Shown: positions 23,881 through 34,500 of the stretch, one piece after another
Position numbering within the stretch: the first letter of the stretch is position 1
Layout: every line of letters begins with the position of its first letter
DNA from: Tetmemena sp. SeJ-2015
Lineage: Eukaryota; Ciliophora; Spirotrichea; Sporadotrichida; Oxytrichidae
Assembly (NCBI GenBank): GCA_027382625.1
Contig: JAJKFJ010021011.1
Coordinates: forward strand, 62,001-126,000
Length of the DNA: 64,000 nt
Direction: 5' to 3'
Made by a program: the position numbers and the translations under genes
The notes under the pieces: model-generated
What the model was told of the DNA's origin: nothing
Database searches by the model: none
The model's input: the letters and a program-made list of their open reading frames with translations, nothing else

Positions 23881-24408
23881 CAATACTTAAACATAAAAGA
23901 TTCACTTTAACATAACTTTACAGAATGATAATTCTTACTTTGGTATTTAATATTTTAAATTACTTATAAATTTGAGAGCAATTAATTGCATCATAGAACT
24001 TAAGTATTTAAGTATACTTAGAAGAAAAGTTTTGTTGATTTAAATTTTATGAATTTACAATAAAAGAAAAACAAGCCAATTTTACAGTAATTAAAACTAT
24101 TCACTATATTGATTCTTAAGCAGTCAGTTAATTTTTAATTTTTTAATAGAAAAATTTACTCGAACAAGCCTACTTATTCTTATTCATAAGTTTGTATCGT
24201 AAAAGAGCTTGAACTGTTGCTAGAAATAATCGAGCCCAAAAATCATGATCGTTATTTTATAATTGATGAAGAAAAAATAAATTACAAAAATTTAATTGTA
24301 AATTTCGGATTATCCATCTTATTAGTTTTCAACTTCGTGTAATTAGTGTTATTATATGAGTTAGCCGCTACCTAGCCCGAAAAGCATATCCAAAAATATA
24401 CAAAATCA

Positions 24409-24553
24409 TCAAACTCTGATATCTTCCCTCATTCTCTTTACATTTTTAATGTATTTTTGTTTCTTCTTGTCGGCTTCTCTTCTTTGGGCAGGGATCCTAA
24501 TCATATCGCCAGAAAATTCTGATCGGCTTCGGAACTCTTTAAATTCAAACTAG
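24409..24553 (-). CDS. Isolated C-terminal coding segment, unknown
   Basis: On the minus strand FEFKEFRSRSEFSGDMIRIP continues to a Lys/Arg-rich end (READKKKQKYIKN...REDIRV) and TGA 24409-24411. It is about 45 residues with normal codon texture inside AT-rich DNA, so it may be the last MDS of a gene whose other segments lie elsewhere (hypotrich genes can be scrambled). No family recognised. Confidence 0.4.
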
Positions 24554-24799
24554 AATTATTTAAAAGAAAATCTAGCATTGAACTATCTTACCATACTTTG
24601 TATTAAAGAACTTTATATAAATTGGATTAAAGTTACCCGAGAATAAATTTTAAAATAGAATTTATAACATCTAATAAGCAAAGATTGAATAATAAGAATA
24701 ATTGTAAACCAGTAAATAGATTAAACTTTGACTTATTGACTTTAGATAAAAGGCACTAGCTTTACTGGTATCATAATTAAATATCAATTGCTTAAAGAT

Positions 24800-25557
24800 A
24801 TGAGTTAACAAGCTCCAGCAATAACTATCCACTACATGAAAGGCTACGGTAGAGCAGAGCCTATAAGATTCTTGCTTTCTCATGCTGGGATTCCCTATAC
24901 GGATGCCTACTACACCTATTAAACATTTTCTACAAATTTTCTTAATGTAAATTTAAGTAACTCTATGCTGAGATGGCCGAACTGAATGCCACTGGCAAAC
25001 TAGAGTTCGGGTAAGTGCCTGTTGTTGAGAAAGACGGAAAGTGCATGGCTCAAACTTTCGCCACACTCAGATACCTCGCGAAGGAGTATGGATACTACTC
25101 AGATAACGCCTATGAAGCCTACTTGATTGACTCAACTGCAGATGCTGTCGGAGATGTCTTCATTTAAATGTTAGGATCGTTAGACTCCAATATTGAATTT
25201 TATTTCACAGGCTATTTCATGTCTGCCTTTGCGCCTTAGGAAGCCTAAAAGGAGCTCTTTGATAAGTTTTACCAGTAGACATTACCAAGATTCTTCTCTG
25301 CATTTGAGAAGCGCCTTGAAACTAACTAATCAGGATTTTTCGTAGGAGAGAAATTGACTATGGCTGACTTTATGATGGGCAGCATGATTTTAATGAGTAT
25401 TTTAGTGATCTTCACTCTCTACTTCAACGAGGCATGCCAGGTTCAGCAACCAATCTTGGAGATAGCGAAAGGCTATCCTAAGCTCTTAGCTTATTCTGAG
25501 GGCCTCAAAGAGCACCTCAAAGCAAGACTAAGCGATAGAATTGTCTCCCCTTGGTGA
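24800..25557 (+). CDS. Glutathione S-transferase paralogue 5
   Basis: MSQQAPAITIHYMKGYGRAEPIRFLLSH gives the N-domain with candidate catalytic Tyr, then EFGQVPVVEKDGKCMAQ and LAKEYGYYSDNAYEAYLID. The C-domain (TLPRFFSAFEKRLETNQSGF, VGEKLTMADFMMG) ends RLSDRIVSPW at TGA 25555-25557. All three IES sites are occupied, each with pointers and sequence different from those in GST2 and GST3. It is the closest relative of the split GST4 (shared DVFTG.FM/A and EFGQVPVVE regions). Apparently intact. Confidence 0.9.
24916..24962 (+). other. IES, GST5 site A, pointer CTAT
   Basis: CTAT at 24916-24919 and 24963-24966. Excision of 47 bases gives DAYYTYAEMAELNATGKLEF in frame. Confidence 0.87.
25159..25203 (+). 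other. IES, GST5 site B, pointer TTCA
   Basis: TTCA at 25159-25162 and 25204-25207. Excision of 45 bases gives GDVFTGYFMSAFAPQEAQ in frame. Confidence 0.82.
25385..25405 (+). other. IES, GST5 site C, pointer TGAT
   Basis: TGAT at 25385-25388 and 25406-25409. Excision of only 21 bases gives MMGSMIFTLYFNEACQVQQP, aligning with site C of GST2 and GST3. The insert is in frame, so its removal is inferred from the paralogues. Confidence 0.75.
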
Positions 25558-25992
25558 TGCCACTCCTGTACTCAGTCATTCCCAAAGCTAATTCATAACA
25601 ACTTTTTGATTTCACTAGGATTCTCTCTATAAATTCTCCTGATTTGGCATTGATCTTTGACAAATTAATTCTTAAATTAAGCATAACAGCAAAAATAATA
25701 TAAAATAGAGCAAATTATTGATAGAAAATATTGTTTCTTCTTCTCCTAACTTATTGAGGAAAGCAATTTGAAAATAACGAATACAATTTGGTTAAATCTC
25801 ATTAAGCAAATAACGTTCTCAAAGTTATTTATAAGCGTGATTCGAGAACCTTCTATTCTCGCACTATATAATCTTCATATCTAATCTAATTATAAGTATT
25901 GCATAATCGCATCCTATTAAGATGTTGCATTTATTTCTTATTTGATTTTGTAGAATATTAACTTAAAAAGTCTTGAACCACTACTAAAAGAT
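25558..25992. other. Intergenic, GST5-GST6
   Basis: AT-rich spacer of 435 bp. A GCACTATATAATC element at about 25860 may be the core promoter of GST6. No gene seen. Confidence 0.5.
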
Positions 25993-26678
25993 ATGTCCAC
26001 CTATACCCTTCACTACTTCGGCGGCTACGGAAGAGGAGAGTCCATCCGCATGCTCCTCACACACGCTGGCATCGCATTCGAAGACAAGCAATACAGCTTC
26101 GCCGACATGCCAGAGCTCAAGGCCTCCGGCAAACTCGAATTCGGTCAACTCCCAGTCCTCGAGAAAGACGGCAAGGCCTTCTCTCAGTCAGGAGCCATCA
26201 TCCGCGGCCTCGGAATTCATCTCGGTTACTACCCTGCCGATGCCTACCAAGCCTACCTTGTTGACTCTGCTGTCGACTCTGTCAACGATATCCTTGCTTC
26301 CTTCTAAACTTATCATCATTTAATAACCTTGTGATCCTCAATATGAAAGTATTTTACAAGGGCGCTTTCGCTCCTTCAGAAGAGGCCAAGACTGCAGCCT
26401 TCGCTGACTTGACTTCCAACGTGCTCCCCCGCTTCTTCGGAGCCTTCGAGAAGAGACTGGAAGGTAACACCTCCGGCTTCATCGTGGGAGACAAGATCTC
26501 TGTTGCCGACTTCGTGATTGGAGCCATGGCTTACAGCTCTTTCCTCAACGAGAACTCCCCCTACAAGGACATGCTCCTCCCCATCGTTGCCAACTACCCC
26601 AACTTCTAGAAGTACACCACCGGACTCAGAGAGCACCTCAAGGCCAGACTTGACTCCAGACCCGCTTGCCCCTGGTGA
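25993..26678 (+). CDS. Glutathione S-transferase paralogue 6 (strong codon bias)
   Basis: MSTYTLHYFGGYGRGESIRMLLTHAG is followed by MPELKASGKLEFGQLPVLEK and SQSGAIIRGLG. The C-domain has VLPRFFGAFEKRLEG and IVGDKISVADFVIGAMAYSS and ends SRPACPW at TGA 26676-26678. Codons are unusually C/G-ending (TTC, CTC, GCC, AAG), unlike the other five copies, which suggests high expression. It reads straight through IES sites A and C and has an IES only at site B. It is the cleanest family member and useful as the template for judging IES removal in the others. Confidence 0.93.
26290..26333 (+). other. IES, GST6 site B, pointer ATCCT
   Basis: ATCCT at 26290-26294 and 26334-26338. Excision of 44 bases gives DSVNDILNMKVFYKGAFAPS, which aligns with DILNN in GST1. 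CCTTG is a second possible repeat but gives a poorer alignment. Confidence 0.75.
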
Positions 26679-27069
26679 GCAGACACAGAGCAAGAAAATG
26701 GGCAGCCATCTTCTTTGCATCTGCCATATCTTAATGAATGAGTGAAAATTAAGGATAAGCAAGGAAAGTTAAAATTAAGAGTTCAATATCAATATAAAGT
26801 TATTAAAATAGATTTATTAATCCATTTCAGATTATCCTTCCCATGAGGGGGGGAGGTGAGGAGAATAAAGTTTTACAGGTTGATAAATCGATAAGAAAAT
26901 AGATATTACAATTGTGCTCATCAATAGAAGGTTATTAAGTCTAAGAAACATAAGCTTAGAGGAAATAAGTTCCCCTCTAGCTCAAAGTATACAAGGAATT
27001 TGTTTAATATAGTTGAGTTTAATATGTGAGGTGATCACTATTCATACTTTGTTCTCTTTTATTAGCAGA
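26679..27069. other. Convergent intergenic region
   Basis: AT-rich 391 bp between the ends of GST6 (plus) and PDI-2 (minus), with a short G-rich run near 26846. Nothing else seen. Confidence 0.5.
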
Positions 27070-29047
27070 TCAATCTGATTGGGGAGATAGTCTGACTTCC
27101 TCCAAATGAAGATGCTCTCTGTAAGCTCTTGAATTGTCCTTGAGGAAGCTGAGCCATCCAATAACATTCATTTGTCCATGGAAATCTATAGGTCTCCCTT
27201 ACTTATGTCCCTTCCTGAAGATCTTAACTTGAGGAACTGCAGTGACTTCATGTGAGTCACTCAAAGAGTGCGGTAAGTCATTGTGCTAGACGTCTATTGA
27301 AGCTACAACAAGGTTTCGAACAGTCACTAACTGGTTCCTTCATTATATTCCCAAATAATAAACTTATATTCCCTAGCTAACTCCAAAGTGCGAGGATGGG
27401 CTGGCAGTGCTTTGTAGCATCTGTAGAGTGGAACAGCACAATCACATCTTTGTCATGGTCAATTACTTCTTGCTGAAGAATGGATCCCACTAAGATTTTG
27501 ACTGGGCCTCTATTTTGGCTTGAAGGAACAGGCTTCTAGCTGCGGTGGTGAGGCTTCAAACTCTTCTGTAGGAAGTCTTATACGAACTAGGAGAGTTAAG
27601 AGGCAGCCATCTGGTTGAGGTTCCTTACTTAGTCAAAAGCATATTACTTCAGATTTTGAGCTGGCTCTATCATTCTTATTGCTGGCTGCTAGTCTAGGTT
27701 CAAGTGGAAGTGCTCTGCCAACCTGGACTAAATACCACCCTTACTAGCGTCTGCCAAGATAAAAGACACTTCTTTAAATCGTTCATAATCTCTTATTCAT
27801 TTTGGTTTTATTATAAACTTAGTCCTTGAATTGTGGAGCCACTTCATAAAACATCTTAACATAGTTAGGCTAGTTCTCAGCTCCATATCCAGAGTCTTTT
27901 ATTCAAATAACTCAAAATTGGTTAATGACTTTTCTGAAAAGAATGATGGAGGGCTTGCTGTCTCCAGAGAATACAAGCTCAATGTGGTGTTCTGAGAACT
28001 CAGCCACGGTTTATACCATGCTTGAACTTAGGAAGGGCACTATCAGCTGAGTCTCCCAGCCACCATTGTAAATCACTGGCTTGTTCATGCTCAAGTCAAA
28101 AGCTCTGAACACTACTAACTTTGGCTGATAAGCATAAATATAGACTCTTCATTACCATTTGTATTTAACTTAAAATGCTAAGAAGCGATGTTGTAAAACT
28201 TAGCACAAGCGAGGTCGTTCAAGTGGAAGAAAGAGTAGTGCTTAATTTAAGAATATAAAATTTTTAATGTTAAGTGTGTAAATGCTTTGCAATGGATCGA
28301 TATGTCAAAAGCTCAAGAAACACCTTCTGATATTCATAAGAATGCGACTCTCCAAAGAAAAGTGCAATCAGTTTATTCTCTGAGAAAACATCAAAATATT
28401 TTTATTGATATGGTACTCATGAGATTTTTTCAGGGATTTAACGACAATTGATTTCAGGAGCTACTGCAGAGGCCTTCTTCAAATACCATGCAGTTATATC
28501 CTATTCCAATCTGCCTCCATCATAGTCAAGCATCTCTCCATCCCTATTCATATAAATCTTATTACAATATCAATTACGTTAAACCAGAAGAGCTTAAAGT
28601 GAATAATGCTCTGTGCATATAAACTTACTTGAAGAAGATGAGGGTTGGGTACTTGGTAATTGCAAATCGCTCTGCAATAAACTTTTCAGTACTCGTGTCT
28701 ATTCGAGCTAACACAAAAGCAGAGTTCTAATCCTGTAACTTCTTCGCTGCTTTCTAGTACTCGATTGTGAACTTCCTGCACTCGTAACTACAGCAAAATT
28801 ATTAAGAAAACATGTTTTAGAGAGCTACGATGTTTTATATAATGTAATCTCGCAAATAAGTCAAATAGATGGAGGTCACTGTAGCTTACCATTGTCTCTG
28901 ATCGAAGTATACAAGAATAAAGTCATGAGAGGAGACTTCCTCATCAAAGTTCTCTTGAGTCAACTGTAAAATACTGTCTTAGAATTTGTGCAAGGCCCCA
29001 GAAGTTGATTTCATCAAATTTATGAGAAGTAGAAAAGAAAGCAGCAT
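27070..29047 (-). CDS. PDI-like thioredoxin-fold protein 2, secreted/ER
   Basis: ATG 29047 gives a signal peptide (MLLSFLLLINLMKSTSGA). The first thioredoxin domain, QENFDEEVSSHDFILVYFDQ, has active site QCYECRKF once a 92-base intron is spliced. It continues KFIAERFAITKYPTLIFF, the usual cis-Pro end. A middle region (about 28.56-27.9 kb) has the b/b'-like spacing. The last domain has GPVKILVGSILQQEVIDHDK, then FHSTDATKHCQPI, where the first Cys of CxxC is replaced, then VPQVKIFRKGHKQGRPIDF. Stop TGA 27070-27072. Role: disulphide formation or chaperoning in the secretory pathway. The first domain is likely redox-active and the last probably not. It lies 196 bp downstream of a related gene on the same strand; there is no KDEL-type end (ends SPQSD). 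Confidence 0.78.
28561..28630 (-). other. IES in PDI-2, pointer AAG
   Basis: CTT (AAG on the coding strand) at 28558-28560 and 28628-28630. Excision of 70 bases gives PTLIFFK-IYMNRDGEMLDYDG in frame. It starts with an intron-like (G)TAAGT, but GT-AG splicing would not keep frame. Confidence 0.6.
28798..28889 (-). other. Intron splitting the active-site Cys codon, PDI-2
   Basis: GTAAGC...GCTGTAG on the coding strand, 92 bases. Splicing makes TG|T TAC GAG TGC = CYEC. Confidence 0.8.
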
Positions 29048-29243
29048 TTCTGCTCTCTTCTAGAAATGGCAAAGTGATTTAATGTTCATTAAATTATACA
29101 GATTATAAGCTTATCACAAGTGATATTTTGAATTTAAACGTGATTACCAAATCAGCCAATACAAACCGAGAATTACCTTATTCGATACATAGCTTACAAA
29201 ATATTAAGCAATAAAAAGAATGAAAAGCATCTCAGAAGTAAAT

Positions 29244-31446
29244 TCATAAGTCTTCAATTACGAAATCTTCTGTCTCCTACTCTATATCTTAATTTTAGTT
29301 TAGCAAATCTTCTCCAAGTGCGAAGCCACTAAGTTTTTCTTTCTTGGATTGAATTTCCTCTATTCTTAACTAAGCCTATCTCTGTTATTTGAAGTTATCA
29401 AGCTCTGAAAGTATCCATTTCTTGATGCTGTCTACACCAAATTACTTGTTCTTATAATTGGCATAAGATTTTCCCTCACCTTTGTCTACGTCTTAGTTTT
29501 TGAAATAGAGCCTTATTTATGGAGCACCAGCTCCCTCTCTTCCCAAATGATCGTTCAGATCATCATTCATAATCGTGTAAGCTATCCTATAACCTGTATA
29601 TGAATTCAATTTAATATTAACTATCTGATACTGCTGTAATTCTACTGCAAAAGACACCTGCTTAATCTGTTTTTGTACTTTCAAGCATTTCTCACAAGTC
29701 TACCCAGCAAAGTAACTTCTAGTGTAGAAGAGCAGCACATGACTTTGAGTCTGTAACTTTCTACCAATTATGTCCATGAAGTTCAAGCCTACAACTGGAA
29801 TGAAGAGCCCATCCACTGGATTCTAAAACTCAGAAGAGTGTAAGTAAGAGAGCGTATTCTAGAAAATAGACTCTGAGGAAGCTTGTTGCTCTTCGTCTTA
29901 GGGAGTTTTTGAATTTGATTAATCTGAGTTGCATTCGGAATCACAGTATGAGGAATCAGTATCTAGGTCTGGCCTCTTATTTTCAGGTAAAGGCTCTGAT
30001 TTATAGTAAGGCACAAGTTCGTTATTTAAGAAGGAATCTATCAATCCCTCTAACTCCTTCTTGGAAAGATTAAGAACGTCACCATCATAATTAAAAATTA
30101 GAGTCTATCTGTTTTATGCCTGAAGGATTTATTGTAAAATCATAGAGGTATCTTTTAAAATGATTATCTGAAAATCTTAACTATGGATTAACTCCAGCTT
30201 CTGGTAACAGTCCATAAAAAATAGCGAGTTTAACTTTTGTGTTGCCATCAAAGGAACTCTTTATAAATTTAAGTCTGTCTCCAAATTTTTCAGTCTTTAG
30301 CTCAAACATGAACTGCTCTATTCGAGAGATAGCATCTATAATAGTCTCGTTTTGGTAAAATTCTCTGGTGTTTCTGAAGAATACGATCTGGTTAAAGTTT
30401 TTGTATCCACTACCGTAGAGATAATTTGAGTATTTCTTTTCATATTCTATCACTTCAGGAATAGCTAGCATAGTGAATTAAAAAAAGTTGAAAATTAGAA
30501 AGCTGCTTCTTAAGCCCAGTTGATGACTCCTTCAAAAGTGAAAGGAGTTTCCTCCTTGTACACCTTGAGTCGTGGCTCTGTATTTCTGAGTAATGCAAAA
30601 CCGGGATAGTTATTCAAAGAGACTGGGTGCTTAGCAGCGCAGTCTCTGTCTCTCAGGACTTGATAGTATCTAAACTTGTCTAAATAATTTATAATTAGGT
30701 CAAGAAATGTCATTTTTTTATTAACTTGTCCCACAAAGTGTCATTGATAGATGCGACTCTCATAACTCTCTTAAAAGAGAGGGTGTCATTATCTTGCCCA
30801 AAGTAAACCAAGCCAGGAGTCTCTGAGCTATAATCTTAAATCATCGCCTTGAATTGAGAACACTAAATCTCCTCTACTAAAGGATGCAATCTCTACTTAA
30901 GCCATTTGACTATAGCCTCTGACTCTCTTGCACTTTAATAGGTGAATTTAACATGCTCTCTAGAACTTTAAAACTACAAAAATTGTTTACTTGTAAAAAA
31001 GTATAGTAGGGTAGCTCTTAATTTTCTACTTTTGGGCAAGATATTATTCTTGCAGAGCATTAATTTTTACAAAGGGTATTGGCAACTTCTAACTTTCAAT
31101 GACTTCATTTGCAGCTAAGAAGTGCGGCATCAATTTTGCACTGTGCTCACTACACACTACATATCTTCATATTAAAATTTAAAAACATCCTTAAAAGATT
31201 ATTAAGTAAGATCTTGACTGAAAGGGTAATTTACCATTAAGGGGCATAGAAAAGAATGAAAGCTGATCCATCAAAGTCATTTATAATTTGATTTAGATTC
31301 TCATCAGTGCCTACATATACCTCTCCCTTTTGCTTTTAAAGCCATGGTCGCTAGTGAGGAAGCTTCTAATCTGCAATTTTCAGGGAATAAGTGCTCATAG
31401 CTATCAATATGAGCAGTAGTCCATGCGAATATACGTTAAGATACAT
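29244..31446 (-). CDS. PDI-like thioredoxin-fold protein 1, secreted/ER
   Basis: ATG 31446 starts a signal peptide (MYLNVYSHGLLLILIAMSTYS). Domain 1, KGEVYVGTDENLNQIINDF then FILFYAPQ, has active site CEHS after intron removal, i.e. CxxS instead of CxxC. It continues QKIKSYPTILFYK. Two b-type domains follow, including SSETPGLVYFGQDNDTLSFK and VSLNNYPGFALLRN. A Ser/Asp-rich acidic loop lies near 29.95 kb. The last domain, GLFIPVVGLNFMDIIG, has FYTRSYFAGQTCEKCLKV, giving a normal CEKC. Stop TGA 29244-29246 after ETEDFVIEDL. At least three IESs and one intron were resolved. The a-b-b'-a' order is that of classical PDIs. The CxxS site usually isomerises or traps mixed disulphides (ERp44-like behaviour is inference). 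Confidence 0.8.
30467..30504 (-). other. IES in PDI-1, pointer AGCT
   Basis: AGCT at 30463-30466 and 30501-30504. Excision of 38 bases gives NWAQEAA-IPEVIEYEKKYS in frame. Confidence 0.8.
30681..30730 (-). other. IES in PDI-1, 8-base pointer GACAAGTT
   Basis: AACTTGTC at 30673-30680 and 30723-30730. Excision of 50 bases gives INDTLWDKFRYYQVLRDRD in frame. Confidence 0.88.
30972..30994 (-). other. Minimal 16-base IES in PDI-1, pointer AGT
   Basis: On the coding strand AGTaaacaatttttgtAGT. Removing 16 bases gives TILFYKFQSSREHVKF in frame. GT-AG splicing of 17 bases would shift the frame. The stated interval includes both repeat copies and is approximate by a few bases. Confidence 0.5.
31150..31234 (-). 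other. Intron splitting the active-site Cys codon, PDI-1
   Basis: GTAAAT...GTGTGTAG on the coding strand, 85 bases. Splicing makes TG|T GAG CAC AGT = CEHS, the same codon position as in PDI-2. Confidence 0.8.
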
Positions 31447-31562
31447 TTTTAAGTTTATAAATTATAAGATCTCAAGAAATAAACTAAACTTAATCATTCA
31501 ATACATAGCTGCTTGTCTTTCAAAAAAAACACTTGTTCAATATCAGCTTGTTCCCTTCACTT

Positions 31563-34500
31563 TCATTCAAGATTATACTACTGTTGTTGCAGAATATAAG
31601 CGAGGTCGTATCTGACGACTGGAGGATTTTCACTTTCCCCGTCTTCATCGATCATGTAGAGAACTCCTGAGTCATAGAAGGCTGGGAAGAGAGAAATCAG
31701 GTCCTTATCTAAATTCTTGACTCTTGAGAACTTTGGCTAAATCACATCAAAGATAAGCACTTGATTAGTCTTGTAGGTTTGAGCTTTTCTCGAGTGCTCC
31801 TTGACACTTCCTCCCAACAGAATTATTTGAGTCTGCGAAATCTTGAAATTCAATTATCAATACCTATACTGATCTCTATTGAATTATTTTGAAGCTGGTG
31901 AGGAAGGATACGGGGGAAGGAAGCTTTATCTTGAGGATATTCCAAGTATTGGTTGCAATTGAGTACTACTCAATGGTGTCAGAACTCTGCGACTGATTTG
32001 ACCCTCCGAACACGTAGATGGTATCAGTGGTCAGAGCGCAAGCTGAGGCGTTCTTTCTAGCCTCACACATATCAGCAAGGGGGTCCCATCTGTTGTCTGC
32101 AATTGAGTAACGCTCGCACTTCTTCAAAATCTTCTCAGTGTAGTTTAGTCCTCCCATCACAAACACGAAAGAGGCATCTATATTTTAAGATAGATTAAAA
32201 CGAATCCCTCATGATAGATGGCGGCAAAGCACCCTCTCTTTGACAGCATAGAGCGCAAGGGATTCTGCACGTACAAATTATCGTAGGAGTTCAAGGGAAC
32301 TTCAGAGATTCATAACTAATATATTAAGATACAAGTAAGAAATAAGATGAGAATACTCTAGGCTGAGAAGGTAGGTTTGTTAGGGATGAAATCATCAAGC
32401 CCTCCAATCACAAGGATGTCTTAGTTAGGGAGATAGATAGTCCTAGAGAAAGCTAGGAAAGGTCTTTCAACCTAGGCATCTACAGCCTGCCAGTAATCGT
32501 TGTCGATATCGTATTCACCTATCTTTTTTGAAAGCCACCTAAGTATCTTGAGCTTCCTACGCATGACCTAGGGAGATTCAAAAAGATTCGACCTGCTAGC
32601 TCTTGGATTTAGGATACTTTAACTTGCTAGAGAGCCTTATCTGTTAGTATTCAAGTCATCCTTAAAAGGTGACCTGCTTTCTAACCCTCTCTACACCATA
32701 CCCTCATTGGCAGCTGTAAAAAGCATATCATCCCTATCATCTTTGTACTCATCTATTTGTGGTTGAGAAGCAGTCTGACCATTCCTTATGCTGCTTTTGA
32801 GCTTGCTGGCCTAAAAGTCTTGATTATTTGCGATATTGGATTTAAGTGTAGCTCTTGGGCTTTGCATCTGCCTTTGAGACTGTTGAGTAAGACTTTGCAT
32901 CATAAGTGAGTTGGAAGTTTTAAAGCCAGGCTAGTTGAAGAAGCCACTTGAGGGAGCAGCTCCAAGAATGTTATGCTTGGTGGGTGATGTCAAGAGTGAG
33001 CCAGTGAGTGCGTTGTGCTACTAATTCTAGTAGTGATGAGTGAGCACCCTGAATTTATTAGCCATGATCTCCAACTCCTTGTCTGTATTAATTTCAAACA
33101 CAGGCAGGAAATCCCTTAAGTGATTAGGATACACAGTTTCAAACTGATCATTTATTGTATAAAATAAGTATAATTAAAGCATCGTTCTGCTTGCTTCTGA
33201 GTGAATTGTATTGATTAAGTAATGAACCTGCAATCTACACCTTTTCTACTATGTTGGCGATCTTGGCTCCTTAGTCAAATTCTCTCTTGATTGCCTGTAC
33301 CTCACTGATGAACTGCTTGTTGACGCTCACTTATTCTTCAAGACGATTAATGTTGCTTTTCACCTTGAAAGTGTCTGGCTCAATAGCTTTCTGATAGTCA
33401 TTTACTGCAGTGCGAAGTCTATCCTCAAGATAGTTATGAAGCTGGTTAATCTTATTCTATTACTCCTAGACGAACTGTTGCTAATCACCATCTATGATCT
33501 GCATCTTATTCTTGTTTTCATTTAGCATGGCCGTCCTTTATCGAAGCAAGTCTAGCATGTTGCACTCCAAATTCATCATAACATCTCTGATCTCGAAGAC
33601 AGTAGCGTTATTAACAATTTCAAATGAATTAAGGAGTATTCGAAATTTCCTTTTAGAGAAAATAATCGGCATGAGCTCATGATTGAGTTTGGTGAGCTCT
33701 GGAATGCACTCAGAGCAAGCTCCTCTCTTAGTAGTCTTATCAAGGAAGGCTATTTCATTCATGATGTGCTAGGGACAAGGATTGACAACTTATCCAGATC
33801 CGATCTGTTGCTGAGGCGCTGAGCCTCCATGCAAAGACTTCAAGGAATAATTTCTCTCTGGGTGAGGTCCTCCTCCCGAAAGAGAGTTGAGCATATTTGA
33901 GCTTCCCTGATGATTGAGAGTCTTTGGTGTGTTAAAGTCCAGGTAAGACTGGATGTTGGGAGACTTTTAGTTATTGGAATTGAGGATAGTTTGTTTATCT
34001 CTTCTATATTCTTGATCAGCTGGATTGAGCACATTGCCGCCCAAGGCCTTAGAAAAGCCGGAAGCTGGTCTCTATGATAGATTCCCTGTGCCTCCCATTC
34101 CTCCTCCAACCCCTCCTATGTTATTAGTCTATCTTTCGAGGAAACTCTGATTAGCGTTGGCCTCATTCCTCGTAAATTGGTTATTGCTTCTTGGAGAGCT
34201 AACTGTGTTTTAATTTCCCTCTCTGTTATTCAAAGAAGTTGGAAGAGTGTAATCTATGTTTATAGGCTAAGTCTGTTGATTTTAAGTTGGAGCTGTTGCT
34301 GCTAAGCTGCCTTGATTTGATCTTCTCACATTACTTTCCTCTATCGACGTGGAGAGATAGTAAGCATTTCTCCATACGTTTCCTTGCTCTGAGGAGATTT
34401 TGTAGCTTAGAAGTTGAGGATTAGCCAGACTCTTTCTTATCTCGACAATGGACTTGAGAGCCTCTTTTCCTGAACCTTAGGCAAAGCGAGACTACTGTGA

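Larger units (their letters stand above)
22537..24408. other. AT-rich non-coding stretch between GST4 and GST5
   Basis: Mostly A+T with frequent TGA in all frames. It holds one clear and one degraded copy of the dispersed repeat (listed). No other gene was recognised. Confidence 0.6.

Noticed and set aside
26290..26333. CCTTG as the pointer of the GST6 IES
   Set aside because: It also restores frame but adds residues that do not align with GST1; ATCCT gives the better fit.
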